From CAVROP01 sp050008495 (lineage in GTDB: Bacteria > Acidobacteriota > Terriglobia > UBA7540), in the NCBI GenBank assembly GCA_050008495.1, contig JBEKMN010000006.1:1-64000 (forward strand): a DNA stretch of 64,000 nt. The letters run 5' to 3'. The notes beneath the pieces are model-generated. The model did no database searches and had not been told where the DNA came from. It saw only the letters and a program-made list of their open reading frames with translations. The position numbers and the translations under genes are program-made. This document shows, one piece after another, positions 45,170 through 54,156 of the stretch. Position 1 is the first letter of the stretch, and each line of letters starts with the position of its first letter.

Positions 45170-46450
45170 ATGGAATTGCGGCTTCTAGTCTGTGCCTTCG
45201 CGTGCGCGGCGGACCCGAGCACGAATTTCTTTGGCGGCGGGGATCTGATGGCGTGGAACCTCATCAGGCGATTGGGCCAAAGGCATCGGTTGTGGGTCCT
45301 CACCGCCTCCCAGAATGGGGAAGCCATTGGGGCTGCACTCGAGCGGGATCCGCTGCCGGGGGTCCAGTTCGTTTACGTGGACCTGCCAGGCTGGCTCAGT
45401 TTCCTGATGCGGCAGCAAGGTGGAATCCAGCTTTATGCCTACTTGTGGCAATGGCGAGCCTATTTTGCTGCCAGGAGGCTGCAGAAGCAGTTCCGCTTCG
45501 ACGCCTTTCACCATTTGACCTATGAGAACGATTGGATGGCCAGCATCAGTGGGGCGTTGCTGCCGGTCCCTTACCTGCGAGGCCCTGCGGGCGGAGCCCA
45601 CCGGGTGCCGAAGAACTTCCGCCGGCAATTCCCCGCGAGGTCGCGCGCCTGGGAATATGCTCGCATGGGATTGCAGTGGGTCTTTCGCCACGACCCGTTC
45701 TTCCTGATCAGCCAGGAGCGAGCGAAAGTTCTACTGATGGCCAACCGGGAAGCGCTGGAGGCCCTGCCGGCTCGCTGGCGGAAGAAGGCCCAACTGCTCT
45801 CCGTCAACGGCATTTCGAGCAACGAACTTACTTCGCCGGAACGCCAACCGCAGGACACCAGGTTCGCCATACTTTCCGCTGGCCGCTTAATTCCACTCAA
45901 GGGATTCGACCTGGCCTTGCGGGCCTTCGCGCTTTTCTCCCGAAAACACCCTGCGGCCAAGTTCGTGATCGTTGGGAATGGCCCTGAACTGAACCGGCTC
46001 GAGAAACTTGCGCAGGAGTTGGGCATCGAGAACCAAGTGCGATTTGAAGGTTGGATGCCGCGCGAGCGGCTGCTGGCAAAGATGCGCGCCTGCGACGTCT
46101 TTCTCTTTGCCAGCTTGCGGGACGGAGGCGGCCTCGTCGTAGTGGAGGCGATGGCGGCAGGCAAGCCTGTGGTTTGCTTCGATCTGGGCGGCCCCGGGCT
46201 GCACGTCAACCCTGAGTGCGGATTCAAGGTGCCGGCACGCGATCCGGCGCAAGGCGTGTGGGACATGGCCGAGGCGCTTGACCGACTGGCAAGCGATCGG
46301 CACTTGTGCGCGCAGATGGGTCTGGCTGCCTTTGAAAGAGCCCGCCAGGTCTACGATTGGGACCGCGTCGCCGACCGCATCATCCTGTGTTACGAATCCG
46401 CCTTGGCGCAGCCCTTAGGCGGGCGGCTTGCCGTCCACTGCCAGTCATAG
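45170..46450 (+). CDS. Glycosyltransferase family 4
   Basis: A 426-residue retaining GT-B enzyme. N-terminal Rossmann half starts ELRLLVCAFACAADPSTNFF with a GGG donor/acceptor loop (FFGGGDLMAWNL). The C-terminal half has AILSAGRLIPLKGFDLALRA and the nucleotide-sugar motif ASLRDGGGLVVVEAMAAGKP, in which D replaces the first E of the usual EX7E pair while the second E is present. It starts ten bases after the FkbM gene, in the same operon. Its sugar is not predictable. Confidence 0.9.
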   Translation: MELRLLVCAFACAADPSTNFFGGGDLMAWNLIRRLGQRHRLWVLTASQNGEAIGAALERDPLPGVQFVYVDLPGWLSFLMRQQGGIQLYAYLWQWRAYFAARRLQKQFRFDAFHHLTYENDWMASISGALLPVPYLRGPAGGAHRVPKNFRRQFPARSRAWEYARMGLQWVFRHDPFFLISQERAKVLLMANREALEALPARWRKKAQLLSVNGISSNELTSPERQPQDTRFAILSAGRLIPLKGFDLALRAFALFSRKHPAAKFVIVGNGPELNRLEKLAQELGIENQVRFEGWMPRERLLAKMRACDVFLFASLRDGGGLVVVEAMAAGKPVVCFDLGGPGLHVNPECGFKVPARDPAQGVWDMAEALDRLASDRHLCAQMGLAAFERARQVYDWDRVADRIILCYESALAQPLGGRLAVHCQS

Positions 46451-46537
46451 GCTGCGAACGAATGGTCAGTGGATTTGCTCATCTGCCCGTTCGGCAAGAC
46501 GGCGAGGACAAGCCTTACAACACCCGAATAAAACCTC

Positions 46538-47980
46538 ATGGGCAACGCATCCCAGTGTCTGCGCGCTGCAACCAGGAAATTCACTCCGCCGCATGCTTCT
46601 TCCTCGACTCTGCGCCTGAGCAGGGTCACGCCCGGCCGAAGAGGGCGGGAAGCGCGAGGGCTGCTGCTGACCTCAGCGCTTTGCATTTTGGTTTGGTCCG
46701 GATACAACACCGCAATTTACGCCTGCCTGGACCCGTTGTTTCCGAGGAGCTTTCTGAACCTCCTCCATGGCGCGCGAGCTTTCTTTCCTATCCTCGCGGG
46801 TGTAATCGCGGCCGTCCAACTCGCTCAGCGCCAGTTTCGCCCCGTCTGGCTGGCATCCGGCCCTATGGCCCTTCTGCTGCTGTACGCAGGGATTGGGTTG
46901 GCGTCGTCCCTGTTGGTTTCGCCGGAGCCGGTTGGAGCAACATATTGGGCGCTCCAATACATTTCGGTGATCATTGTGGTGATGGCGGTTGCCTCGGGCC
47001 CTGAGCCGGAGGCGAACCTGGCGCGCTATATTTCTCTCAACTGGGCTTGCTGCGCTGCCGTTTGCATAGGTTTACTGGCGGGGATCCCGCTGCTCGGCAG
47101 GGAAGCGATGAGTCAAACCGCCGGCAGCCCGCTGGGTGTGATTGCTTATGGCAGGCTTCCAGGGGAAGTGATGGGCATGGCAGGAACGAGGAACACGGGA
47201 TTCGGAAGGTTCGCCGGAATCGTCATTCTGGTGGGGCTCGCGAAACTCCTGCACGACCGCACGGATAAGAAAACGCTGTTCATCTGGACGCCGCTGACGG
47301 TGGCCGCGGGACTGGCGTTGCTGTTGTCCCAGGCCCGCACGTCGTGCGTGTCGGTTGTAATCGCTGCCGCAGTACTCGTGGCACGAGCGCCCACGCGGTG
47401 GAGAGTCCCGATGATCATGATCGGGTTGCTGGCGCTCCCGCTGGTGTTCCTGTCCGGCTTGGGTAACTCCTTTGCGCTTTACCTGACCCGCGAGCGGGGA
47501 TTTGATCCGACGCTCACAGGCCGTACAGCGACTTGGTTGGAGGGCTGGCACGTCTTACAACAATCCCCTTGGGCCGGACTTGGCTTTTGGGGAGACCGCC
47601 TGTTCGTTCACGGCTCCAACATGCAGAGCACGCTTTTCGACGCCTTGGTCCAGGCGGGTTTCCTGGGGATCGTTCCGTTCGTAATTGCCCTCGTCTGGGT
47701 ATGGGTCGGCATCCTGCGATTCTACTCCACCAAGCCGGCCGGCGAAGCCAGTTCGCTGCCGGGCGAACTCCTTGCCGTCATGACATTCTTCGCCGTCTAC
47801 TCCATCACAGAAATAACCTGCAGCTTTTACTCGGTGGGCTGGATGGCTATGGCGCCGCTCATCGCCCACGTCCAATTGCGCGTCTTTCAAAACTCCAGAA
47901 AGCGCCAATCCAAACGCGTCCCGCAAGTCGCCCCCTGGCGCCCGCCGTTCGAGGTCCCACGCCGCATTCACACCGTTTGA
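46538..47980 (+). CDS. O-antigen polymerase/ligase-type membrane protein (Wzy-like)
   Basis: A 480-residue protein with about 11-12 membrane helices (ILVWSGYNTAIYACL, LLLLYAGIGLASSLLV, WALQYISVIIVVMAVA). The periplasmic loop with TGRTATWLEGWHVLQQSPWA, GLGFWG and the following histidine-asparagine region (VHGSNMQSTLFDALVQAGFL) matches the Wzy_C O-antigen ligase signature. It would polymerise repeat units or ligate the chain. The N-terminus of about 40 residues is rich in arginine and may be overextended; no good ribosome site precedes ATG 46538. It closes the EPS locus. Confidence 0.85.
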   Translation: MGNASQCLRAATRKFTPPHASSSTLRLSRVTPGRRGREARGLLLTSALCILVWSGYNTAIYACLDPLFPRSFLNLLHGARAFFPILAGVIAAVQLAQRQFRPVWLASGPMALLLLYAGIGLASSLLVSPEPVGATYWALQYISVIIVVMAVASGPEPEANLARYISLNWACCAAVCIGLLAGIPLLGREAMSQTAGSPLGVIAYGRLPGEVMGMAGTRNTGFGRFAGIVILVGLAKLLHDRTDKKTLFIWTPLTVAAGLALLLSQARTSCVSVVIAAAVLVARAPTRWRVPMIMIGLLALPLVFLSGLGNSFALYLTRERGFDPTLTGRTATWLEGWHVLQQSPWAGLGFWGDRLFVHGSNMQSTLFDALVQAGFLGIVPFVIALVWVWVGILRFYSTKPAGEASSLPGELLAVMTFFAVYSITEITCSFYSVGWMAMAPLIAHVQLRVFQNSRKRQSKRVPQVAPWRPPFEVPRRIHTV

Positions 47981-48128
47981 CGGCCCTTCCCGCATTTCCG
48001 CCTCCTCCTGCCACCTCATCGTAAGCCCCTGAACTGTCACTCCCACGAAAAATGCACTTGACAACGGCGGACGCGTCCGTGATGCTTGCCCGCTTGCCCC
48101 AACCACATTCCGCGGAGTGGGAGGAAAC

Positions 48129-50126
48129 ATGCGCTCGAAACCCTTGGTGGTGGCCGCCGTATTGGCGGGCTCGTTGGTCCTGAAGGCTCAAACCAGGCCC
48201 AACGATCTGAATCCCATTCTGGAACCGGAGATCCAGCCTGTCTCGGTCGTGGCTTACCAGTTGAGTCAATACCTTACGGCGCGGATTCCCAAGCTGCCGT
48301 CTCCTTCGTCGGCTGAGCAGTGGACTTCCGAGGAGAAGCGCTGGCGTGAGCATATCCTCAAGGACATCGCCTTTCACGGTTGGCCGCGCGCATGGGTGGA
48401 TGCGGCGCCGAAGTTTGAGGACCTGGGGGTGTTCGAAACCGGGCATGGTTATCGTTGGCACAAGCTGCGGTTTGAAATCGTACCGGGGTTCAATTCGACC
48501 GCGATCCTCTACGAGCCCGAACACCTGGCGGGACGCGCGCCGGCGATCATTAACGTCAACGGGCACGACCCGCTGGGGAATGCCGCCGAGTACAAGCAGA
48601 AGCGCGCCATCAATTTCGCCAAGCGCGGCATTGTGGTCCTCAACCTGGAATGGATGGGTTGCGGCGAACTCCACCAGCCGGAGAATGTGCACGACTTCGG
48701 TGTACACCTGGATCTGGTGGGCGCTAACGAATTGGGCTTGTTCTTCCTGGCCATGCGCCGGGGCGTGGACTATCTTGCCACGCTTCCACAAGTGGACCCC
48801 GCGCGGCTGGGCGTCACGGGCCTTTCCGGAGGCGGCTGGCAGACCATTGTTCTCAGCGCGCTCGACGAAAGGATCAAGGTCGCGGTCGAGGTAGCTGGTT
48901 TCGGTTCTCTCGAATCGAACCTCACACATCCTGTGGACACGGATGAGATCGAGGAAGATCCCACCGATTTTGAGGCGGGTTTCGACTACACCATCCTCAC
49001 CGCCCTGCGCGCTCCGCGCCCCACTCTCCTCATCCACAATGCGGAGGACAACTGCTGTTTCCGCGCTGACCTGGTCAAGCCGTACATCTACACCAACATC
49101 CAACCCTTCTTCAAACTGTACGGAGCCGAGGCGGCCTTCGCCTGGCACGAAAACCGCGACCCGGGAACCCACAACTATCAGATCGATAACCGCGAGGCCG
49201 CCTATAAGTTCTTCACCACTCACTTCAGTCTGCCGGTTGCTACAGCGGAGATTCCCAGCGATGCGGAGATCAAGAGCCGTGAGGAAGTGCGGGTGGGTTT
49301 GGCCAAAGACAACCTGACGATCCTCGGCTTGGCGCGGAAAATGGCGGCGGGAATCGAGCGAGATCCTGTCCCTGCGGATTCATCGGCAAAAGCGGCCTGG
49401 GCGACGAAGGAGCGTACCAGACTCGAGGCGGACGTGCGGTATAGACCGGTCAAGATCGCCAGCGCCTGGAGGATGTGGAACACCAAGAACAAAGGACTCG
49501 AGACTATCTCCTATCGCTTTGACTTCGACAATCGGCTAACCGCCACAGGCGTTTGGCTGAAGGCCCTGGCTGTGCCGGCCGACGCTCCCGCTACCCTGGT
49601 GCTGAACGACAAGGGGAAAAGGGAATCCGGCGCTGTGGTCTCCGACCGCGTCAATCGCGGGGAACAAGTGCTGGCGCTGGACCCGCTCTTCATGGGCGAA
49701 ACGATTCCGCAGAAACCCGACCCGACGGATTGGGAGTTGCTGGTCGCGACAACCGGCGACCGGCCGCTGGGCATCGAGGCGGGCCAGGTGATCGCCGCTG
49801 CGAAATGGCTACGGCAGATGTCGGGGCAGCAATCCGTGCGCCTTGAGACCAGCGGGATTCGCAGCGAGGTCGTGGGACTCGTCGCCGCGGCGCTCGAACC
49901 CGCGCTCTTCTCCGAGCAGGTGAGCCGCCAGGCAATGTCGAGCCTCAGCTTCCTGCTGGATACGCCCGTGATCTTCCGTGCTGCGCCGGAGCTCTTCTGC
50001 CTGGATCTGTTCAAGGACTTCGATATCGATCGCCTCACCGCCTTGGCCGGGCCGACCACGGTGGCGTTGCGCGACTACGCCCAACCGACGGCGTTCAAGA
50101 TGCCGCCGCCAGAGCCCGAGGATTGA
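48129..50126 (+). CDS. Exported alpha/beta-hydrolase, acetyl-xylan-esterase-like
   Basis: A 665-residue protein with a signal peptide (SKPLVVAAVLAGSLVLKAQ). The alpha/beta-hydrolase domain (about residues 110-390) has the nucleophile motif GLSGGGW and later LLIHNAEDNCC (acid region) and GTHNYQIDNRE (histidine). This resembles CE7-type or glucuronoyl-esterase-like exported hydrolases, duplicated in many Acidobacteriota. A C-terminal part of ~280 residues (residues 385-665) has another hydrolase-like fold, VLALDPLFMGETIPQ, without a clear catalytic triad. GGGAGG lies just before ATG 48129. The exact ester substrate is unknown. Confidence 0.75.
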   Translation: MRSKPLVVAAVLAGSLVLKAQTRPNDLNPILEPEIQPVSVVAYQLSQYLTARIPKLPSPSSAEQWTSEEKRWREHILKDIAFHGWPRAWVDAAPKFEDLGVFETGHGYRWHKLRFEIVPGFNSTAILYEPEHLAGRAPAIINVNGHDPLGNAAEYKQKRAINFAKRGIVVLNLEWMGCGELHQPENVHDFGVHLDLVGANELGLFFLAMRRGVDYLATLPQVDPARLGVTGLSGGGWQTIVLSALDERIKVAVEVAGFGSLESNLTHPVDTDEIEEDPTDFEAGFDYTILTALRAPRPTLLIHNAEDNCCFRADLVKPYIYTNIQPFFKLYGAEAAFAWHENRDPGTHNYQIDNREAAYKFFTTHFSLPVATAEIPSDAEIKSREEVRVGLAKDNLTILGLARKMAAGIERDPVPADSSAKAAWATKERTRLEADVRYRPVKIASAWRMWNTKNKGLETISYRFDFDNRLTATGVWLKALAVPADAPATLVLNDKGKRESGAVVSDRVNRGEQVLALDPLFMGETIPQKPDPTDWELLVATTGDRPLGIEAGQVIAAAKWLRQMSGQQSVRLETSGIRSEVVGLVAAALEPALFSEQVSRQAMSSLSFLLDTPVIFRAAPELFCLDLFKDFDIDRLTALAGPTTVALRDYAQPTAFKMPPPEPED

Positions 50127-50228
50127 TGCATGTAAGTCGTTTATTTTAAATACTATACAGGCACTATGTTAATAAGTGCAGTGTTTTCTTAGACATAGAG
50201 ACACCATAGTGTGATGTCGGCGGGCTCC

Positions 50229-50260
50229 CCTTTGTTTTCATAGACATTCTCGCTTTGTTC
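50229..50260 (+). repeat. 32-bp direct repeat, copy 1
   Basis: Identical to 50424-50455; the sequence runs from CCTTTGTTTTCATAGACATT to CTTTGTTC. The copies are 195 bases apart. Confidence 0.9.
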
Positions 50261-50423
50261 CCCGATTTTTCGTGCTAACAAACCCGGTTTCACGCCAAGG
50301 CGCAAAGAACGCCAAGGACGCAAAGTCCCACCACCCTCAACCCCTCCTCATTCGAGGAGGGGAGTTTGAAGTTCCCCTCTCTTGGATAGGGAGGGGCCAG
50401 GGGTGGTTGAATTCCGTGCCGAT

Positions 50424-50455
50424 CCTTTGTTTTCATAGACATTCTCGCTTTGTTC
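50424..50455 (+). repeat. 32-bp direct repeat, copy 2
   Basis: Identical to 50229-50260. The segment between the copies holds the dispersed repeats described for this region, so it may be an inserted unit. Confidence 0.9.
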
Positions 50456-50754
50456 TCCCAGTTCTCGGTCATTCTCCTTCGCTTCGTTCGGGCATCGACG
50501 ACAATTTGTCGTTGAACCGGCCTGCCTCGCTGGGGCGCCCCTTATGGACGCCCTCCTTCGCGACAGAGGGCCGAGTTTGTTCCCACCATTTCGACACCTT
50601 CCCCCTCTGCCTCTGCCCAACCATTGGAGAAACCCTTCCCGGCCCGGCCTTGGAGCCGTCCCCATCCCCACGGAAATAGCCTAGCACGGCATGAGGTTTT
50701 TGTCAAGCAAAGAATAGTCCAAACCAGTAGTCCCTATCGGGAGGGCAAAGTGTC

Positions 50755-51057
50755 CTAGTTACCCGCCTGGATGACTTCATAGGCCTTCTCAATCACTTTT
50801 TGGAACTCAGGTGAGGTTTCATGCCAGTCGAGCACATCGACGCGAAAAGGGAGATCGGATTCCTCGAAAGCTTCTTTGAGTTGACGGAGGGTCTCGGGGT
50901 TTAGTTTGGTGGGTGCGACAACGGCCAGATCAAGGTCGGAGTAGTGCTTCGCGGACCCATTGGTCCGCGAGCCGAAGGCGCGGACTTCGCAGTTGGGGAC
51001 ATGCCGGTCCAGGATGGCTCGGACGGTCTGGAGATGCTGAGGGGAAAGATCAATCAT
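50755..51057 (-). CDS. MNT-type nucleotidyltransferase, antitoxin-like (HEPN/MNT pair)
   Basis: A 100-residue minimal nucleotidyltransferase with the GSx10DxD motif: G29, S30 and D41/D43 in AFGSRTNGSAKHYSDLDLAV. In HEPN/MNT toxin-antitoxin systems this partner AMPylates or otherwise neutralises the HEPN RNase. ATG 51057 begins eight bases inside the end of the HEPN gene, which is the usual coupled arrangement; longer starts would run further into that gene. The gene is followed by the repeat-rich region 50127-50754. Confidence 0.88.
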   Translation of the reverse strand: MIDLSPQHLQTVRAILDRHVPNCEVRAFGSRTNGSAKHYSDLDLAVVAPTKLNPETLRQLKEAFEESDLPFRVDVLDWHETSPEFQKVIEKAYEVIQAGN

Positions 51058-51472
51058 TGCGCGCTTCCAAGGCCGCCAGCAGGCGCTCGGCATCGCGGGC
51101 AAACTCATGGGCGGTGTTGTAGACCCTTTCGGCGATCTCGGGCTGATAGATGTGGGAGGTCAGATTCCGCGCTTCGTGATAGCGCATCCATTGATCGACG
51201 TCGTCCAGCAGGCGATTCTCCGCCGCGAGGCGGAAAAGTTCGCGCCGCGTCACGCCATCGGCGACTCCGGCGCTGATGTTTGTTTCGAGCCAGCGCTTGA
51301 TGAATTTCCAGCAAAGTTCGTAAGTGAATTCAAAGTGCTGGACTACACCGGCCTTGATGGCGTTGCGAGCCACGTCATCGAGGTTGTTCATGAACTCGAC
51401 ATCGTCGCTCTTGGCCAGGACGGCGGCCAAGGCGGAAACTGCCTTTTGCAAGCTGTCGAGCACCAACGCCAC
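51050..51472 (-). CDS. HEPN-domain nucleotidyltransferase-substrate-binding protein (HI0074-like)
   Basis: A 140-residue all-helical protein of the HI0074/HEPN family. The RNase motif Rx4H is present as R102-NLTS-H107 in YHEARNLTSHIY, so it could be an active toxin. GTG 51472, directly at ALVLDSLQKAV, fits the family N-terminus and follows GGAGG at short spacing; the open frame continues upstream but without similarity. The MNT partner overlaps its 3' end. Family knowledge: such pairs act as toxin-antitoxin modules or phage-defence elements; this role here is inferred. Confidence 0.87.
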   Translation of the reverse strand: MALVLDSLQKAVSALAAVLAKSDDVEFMNNLDDVARNAIKAGVVQHFEFTYELCWKFIKRWLETNISAGVADGVTRRELFRLAAENRLLDDVDQWMRYHEARNLTSHIYQPEIAERVYNTAHEFARDAERLLAALEARND

Positions 51473-51666
51473 ACCGCCCTCCGAGTTTCCCCAGTTCCCG
51501 CGCCGGAGCGCAGGCAGAGGGGGAGTATAACACTTCAGAATCACAGCAGACACTGCAAATGGATAAGGTGTGACTATGACCCACGAACTTGACAGGATTT
51601 TAAAGTCGCGCAACTTATTGACTCTACAACGTCGCTATAGTTCTTGAAGGCCACGGTGACATAGTA

Positions 51667-51694
51667 TACAGTCTGACTGTACAGAGAAACTGTA
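51667..51694 (+). promoter_or_regulatory. Two overlapping palindromes, putative MarR operator
   Basis: TACAGTC-T-GACTGTA (51667-51681), a perfect 7-1-7 palindrome, overlaps TACAG-AGAAA-CTGTA (51680-51694). They sit 20-47 bases before the MarR gene start and next to a TATATAT -10-like stretch. MarR proteins typically bind such sites and repress their own operon. Confidence 0.7.
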
Positions 51695-51713
51695 TATATG
51701 TTACGATCGAATT

Positions 51714-52166
51714 ATGAGCAGGACGTCACAAACTTCCGGATCGACGCAGCTGACCGCCCTCGCGGGTGAGTTGCGGGTTGTGGTTTCCAAACTAATCCGT
51801 CGATGGCGGGAGCAGGCGCAGGCAGGGGATTTCACGAATGCACAGAAATCCGTCATTCTCCGGCTGGAGCGCGACGGCCCCGCAACCGTATCCATGCTTG
51901 CACGCGCTGAGGGTGTGCGCCCGCAATCGATGCGAATAACGGTTGCCGCGCTGGAAGCGGCGGGCGTGGTGAGCGGAAAGCCCGATCCCAAGGATGGCCG
52001 GCAGACCTTCTTAAGGCTGACTCCTTCTTTTTTGAAGATTCTCAAGACTGGCCGCGCAGCGAAAGAGGATTGGCTTTTCCGCGCGCTCAAGGCGCAACTT
52101 GCGCCCCGTGAGCGTGAGCAACTCGCAGGCGCCCTGAAGTTACTAAGCCGGATTGCCGACTTCTGA
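51714..52166 (+). CDS. MarR-family transcriptional regulator
   Basis: A 150-residue winged-helix regulator: AQKSVILRLERDGPATVSML and LARAEGVRPQSMRITVAALE (recognition helix), wing DPKDGRQTFLRLT. MarR proteins repress efflux genes until bound by small phenolic ligands. The palindromes at 51667-51694 and the following membrane protein and MFS exporter fit a classic MarR-exporter unit. ATG 51714 lacks a strong ribosome site; no better start is visible. Confidence 0.93.
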   Translation: MSRTSQTSGSTQLTALAGELRVVVSKLIRRWREQAQAGDFTNAQKSVILRLERDGPATVSMLARAEGVRPQSMRITVAALEAAGVVSGKPDPKDGRQTFLRLTPSFLKILKTGRAAKEDWLFRALKAQLAPREREQLAGALKLLSRIADF

Positions 52167-52228
52167 TCGATCGTTCCTTTGCTGGAGACGACGGGCATAC
52201 ACCCTTGAACGGAAAGGAATGGTGAACA

Positions 52229-52573
52229 ATGGCCTGGTTGAATCTCATTTCATATTTTTTCGGCGGCGTGTTTCTTTCTAATGCAATTCCCCACGTCGTC
52301 AGTGGGATGACGGGACATCCCTTTCAAAGCCCTTTCGCCAAGCCGCCCGGTCAGGGACTTTCCTCTTCCACCGTCAACGTGGTGTGGGGCTTTTTCAACC
52401 TCGCCGTCGCTTACGTCCTGATCTGCCGCGTCGGAGACTTCAGCCTACGCTCCACCGCCCATGCCGCAACTCTGGGGCTGGGTTTTCTACTGATGGGCCT
52501 GATGGGGGCGCGCCACTTCGGTCGCTTCCATGGCGGCAACTCCTCGGGAGAAGCGAATGGCGTCAAGCCTTGA
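52229..52573 (+). CDS. Small integral membrane protein of unknown function
   Basis: A 114-residue protein with three hydrophobic segments (LNLISYFFGGVFLSNAIPHV, NVVWGFFNLAVAYVLICRV, AATLGLGFLLMGLMGA). I recognise no named family. It lies between MarR and the MFS exporter and overlaps the latter by 17 bases, so it may accompany transport. AAAGGAATGG precedes ATG 52229. The N-terminus SNAIPHVVSGMTG resembles a small conserved bacterial membrane family often found by MarR/MFS genes, but I cannot name it. Confidence 0.75.
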   Translation: MAWLNLISYFFGGVFLSNAIPHVVSGMTGHPFQSPFAKPPGQGLSSSTVNVVWGFFNLAVAYVLICRVGDFSLRSTAHAATLGLGFLLMGLMGARHFGRFHGGNSSGEANGVKP

Positions 52574-54008
52574 AGAGCAGCTTGAAACCGCGCGAACCAG
52601 TCCACACCTTTGGAGGATTGGTTCCGTTGCCGTGCTCGGGTCGTTCATCTCCCAAATGGACGCCACGGTCGTCAACGTCTCTCTTTCAAGCCTTGCTCTT
52701 GAATTGCACACCACTCTTTCGAATATCCAGTGGGTGACAAGTGGCTATCTGCTCGCGCTGGCGCTTACGCTGCCCTTGAGCGGCTGGCTGGTCGACCGCA
52801 TAGGAGCCAAGGCGCTTTACCTCTGGTGCTTTTCGGCATTCACTCTCACTTCGGCGCTCTGCGGACTCGCGTGGTCCGCGAACTCCCTGATAGGGTTCCG
52901 TATTCTGCAAGGCACGAGCGGCGGCCTGCTGGCGCCGATGTCGCAGCTGATCGTGGCGCGCGTCGCCGGAAAGAAGATGGCTCGTGTCCTCGGTTTCGCC
53001 GCCATGCCGATTCTGCTTGCGCCCCTTCTGGGACCTGTCATCGCGGGCGCGCTGTTGCGGTTTGCGTCCTGGCGGTGGCTCTTTTGGGTCAACCTTCCTT
53101 TCGGCGCGCTCGCACTCACGCTTGCCGCTTTAGTTCTGCCCAACGACCAGCACGAGAGGCGGCCGCGCAATCTCGACTTGTTCGGTCTCGGTTTGCTGTC
53201 CCCCGGCGTGGTGCTTTTCCTTTACGGATCGGAGCACACATCTACTCCCACCGGCCTTACGGCTCTGGCGCTTTCCGCGCTCCTGCTGATGGTTTTCTTT
53301 CGGTGGGCGATCAAAAAAAAGGAGGACGCCATAATCGACCTCCGGTTGTTCAGAGACGACATTTTTTCTGCCGCCGTCGTCACACAATTCCTGTCACAGG
53401 GGGTCTCGTTTGCAGGTCAGATGCTCGTTCCGATGTTCCTGGCCCGCGCCGGCGGACTCTCCCCGAGCGCAGCCGGCTTGCTACTGGCTCCGCTAGGGCT
53501 CGGAATGATGCTCAGTTATCCTTTCGTAGGATCGTTTGTGGAACGGTTTGGCAACCGCAACGTCTCGGCCGGAGGCGCGCTGACGGCGCTCGCGGGCACC
53601 TTGCCTTTCATTTATCTGGCCAGTCACGGCCTTGCCGGCACTCTCGTCGTCTGCGCCTTGTTCGTTCGAGGAATGGGCTTAAGCTGCATCGGGATTCCGT
53701 CGATATCGGCTGCCTACTCGTCGGTCAGGCATCAGGACCTGCCCATGGCCACCACCACGCTGAACATCGTCATGCGCATGGGCGGACCGACCCTCACGAC
53801 GATATCCGCGACAGTTCTCGGATGGCGTCTGGCCGCGCATACGCCTCCGCTGTTATCGAGCGCCTTTGGCGACGCGTTTGTTCTGCTCTGCGGATTCCAT
53901 TTCGTTTTGTTCGCCGCCGCCATGCGCCTTCCTCGTACGGTCCCAAGCGATCCCGCTCACACCGGCCTCTCAAGGCTGCGGAAAAACCCCTCGGGACAGT
54001 CATCCTGA
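52557..54008 (+). CDS. MFS drug-exporter, DHA2 (14-TMS) family
   Basis: A 483-residue proton-drug antiporter of the EmrB/QacA type, 14 predicted helices. Signatures: MDATVVNVSL (TM1, motif D1), SGWLVDRIGAKALY (motif A), and PILLAPLLGPVIAGALL (motif C, TM5). ATG 52557 follows GGGAG and is preferred over ATG 52530, which would add nine residues. It starts inside the preceding small membrane gene. Repression by the MarR protein is likely. The exported compounds are not predictable. Confidence 0.93.
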   Translation: MASSLEEQLETARTSPHLWRIGSVAVLGSFISQMDATVVNVSLSSLALELHTTLSNIQWVTSGYLLALALTLPLSGWLVDRIGAKALYLWCFSAFTLTSALCGLAWSANSLIGFRILQGTSGGLLAPMSQLIVARVAGKKMARVLGFAAMPILLAPLLGPVIAGALLRFASWRWLFWVNLPFGALALTLAALVLPNDQHERRPRNLDLFGLGLLSPGVVLFLYGSEHTSTPTGLTALALSALLLMVFFRWAIKKKEDAIIDLRLFRDDIFSAAVVTQFLSQGVSFAGQMLVPMFLARAGGLSPSAAGLLLAPLGLGMMLSYPFVGSFVERFGNRNVSAGGALTALAGTLPFIYLASHGLAGTLVVCALFVRGMGLSCIGIPSISAAYSSVRHQDLPMATTTLNIVMRMGGPTLTTISATVLGWRLAAHTPPLLSSAFGDAFVLLCGFHFVLFAAAMRLPRTVPSDPAHTGLSRLRKNPSGQSS

Positions 54009-54087
54009 GTCGCCGCAGGCGACGAAGGATCTCGCACTGCCTTGAAAATACTCAGAGCGAGATTCTTCGCTACGCTCAGAATGACAG
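53999..54087. repeat. Inverted pair of the dispersed CATTCTGAGCG repeat
   Basis: Forward arm TCATCCTGAGTCGCCGCAGG (from 53999) and reverse arm GATTCTTCGCTACGCTCAGA (from 54061) surround about 30 bases. The forward arm overlaps the end of the MFS gene. Confidence 0.6.
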
Positions 54088-54156
54088 CTTGGAAGGGTTT
54101 CTTCGCAGCCTGCGACGCATGGATTTTCATTTTAAAGCCCATGCCTAGAGCCGCCG

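Larger units (their letters stand above)
50127..50754. other. Gene-free region with dispersed and direct repeats
   Basis: 628 bases with no supported gene. It contains a CGCCAAGGCGCAAAGAACGC dispersed repeat (about 50287), a GAGGAGGGGAGTTTGAAGTT-type motif around 50360 with an inverted GGGAGGGGCCAGGGG, and two 32-base direct repeats at 50229 and 50424. Small open frames on both strands show no recognisable product. Confidence 0.5.

Noticed and set aside
50272..50690. Small open frames in the repeat-rich region
   Set aside because: They are made largely of dispersed repeats read through; no coding signature.
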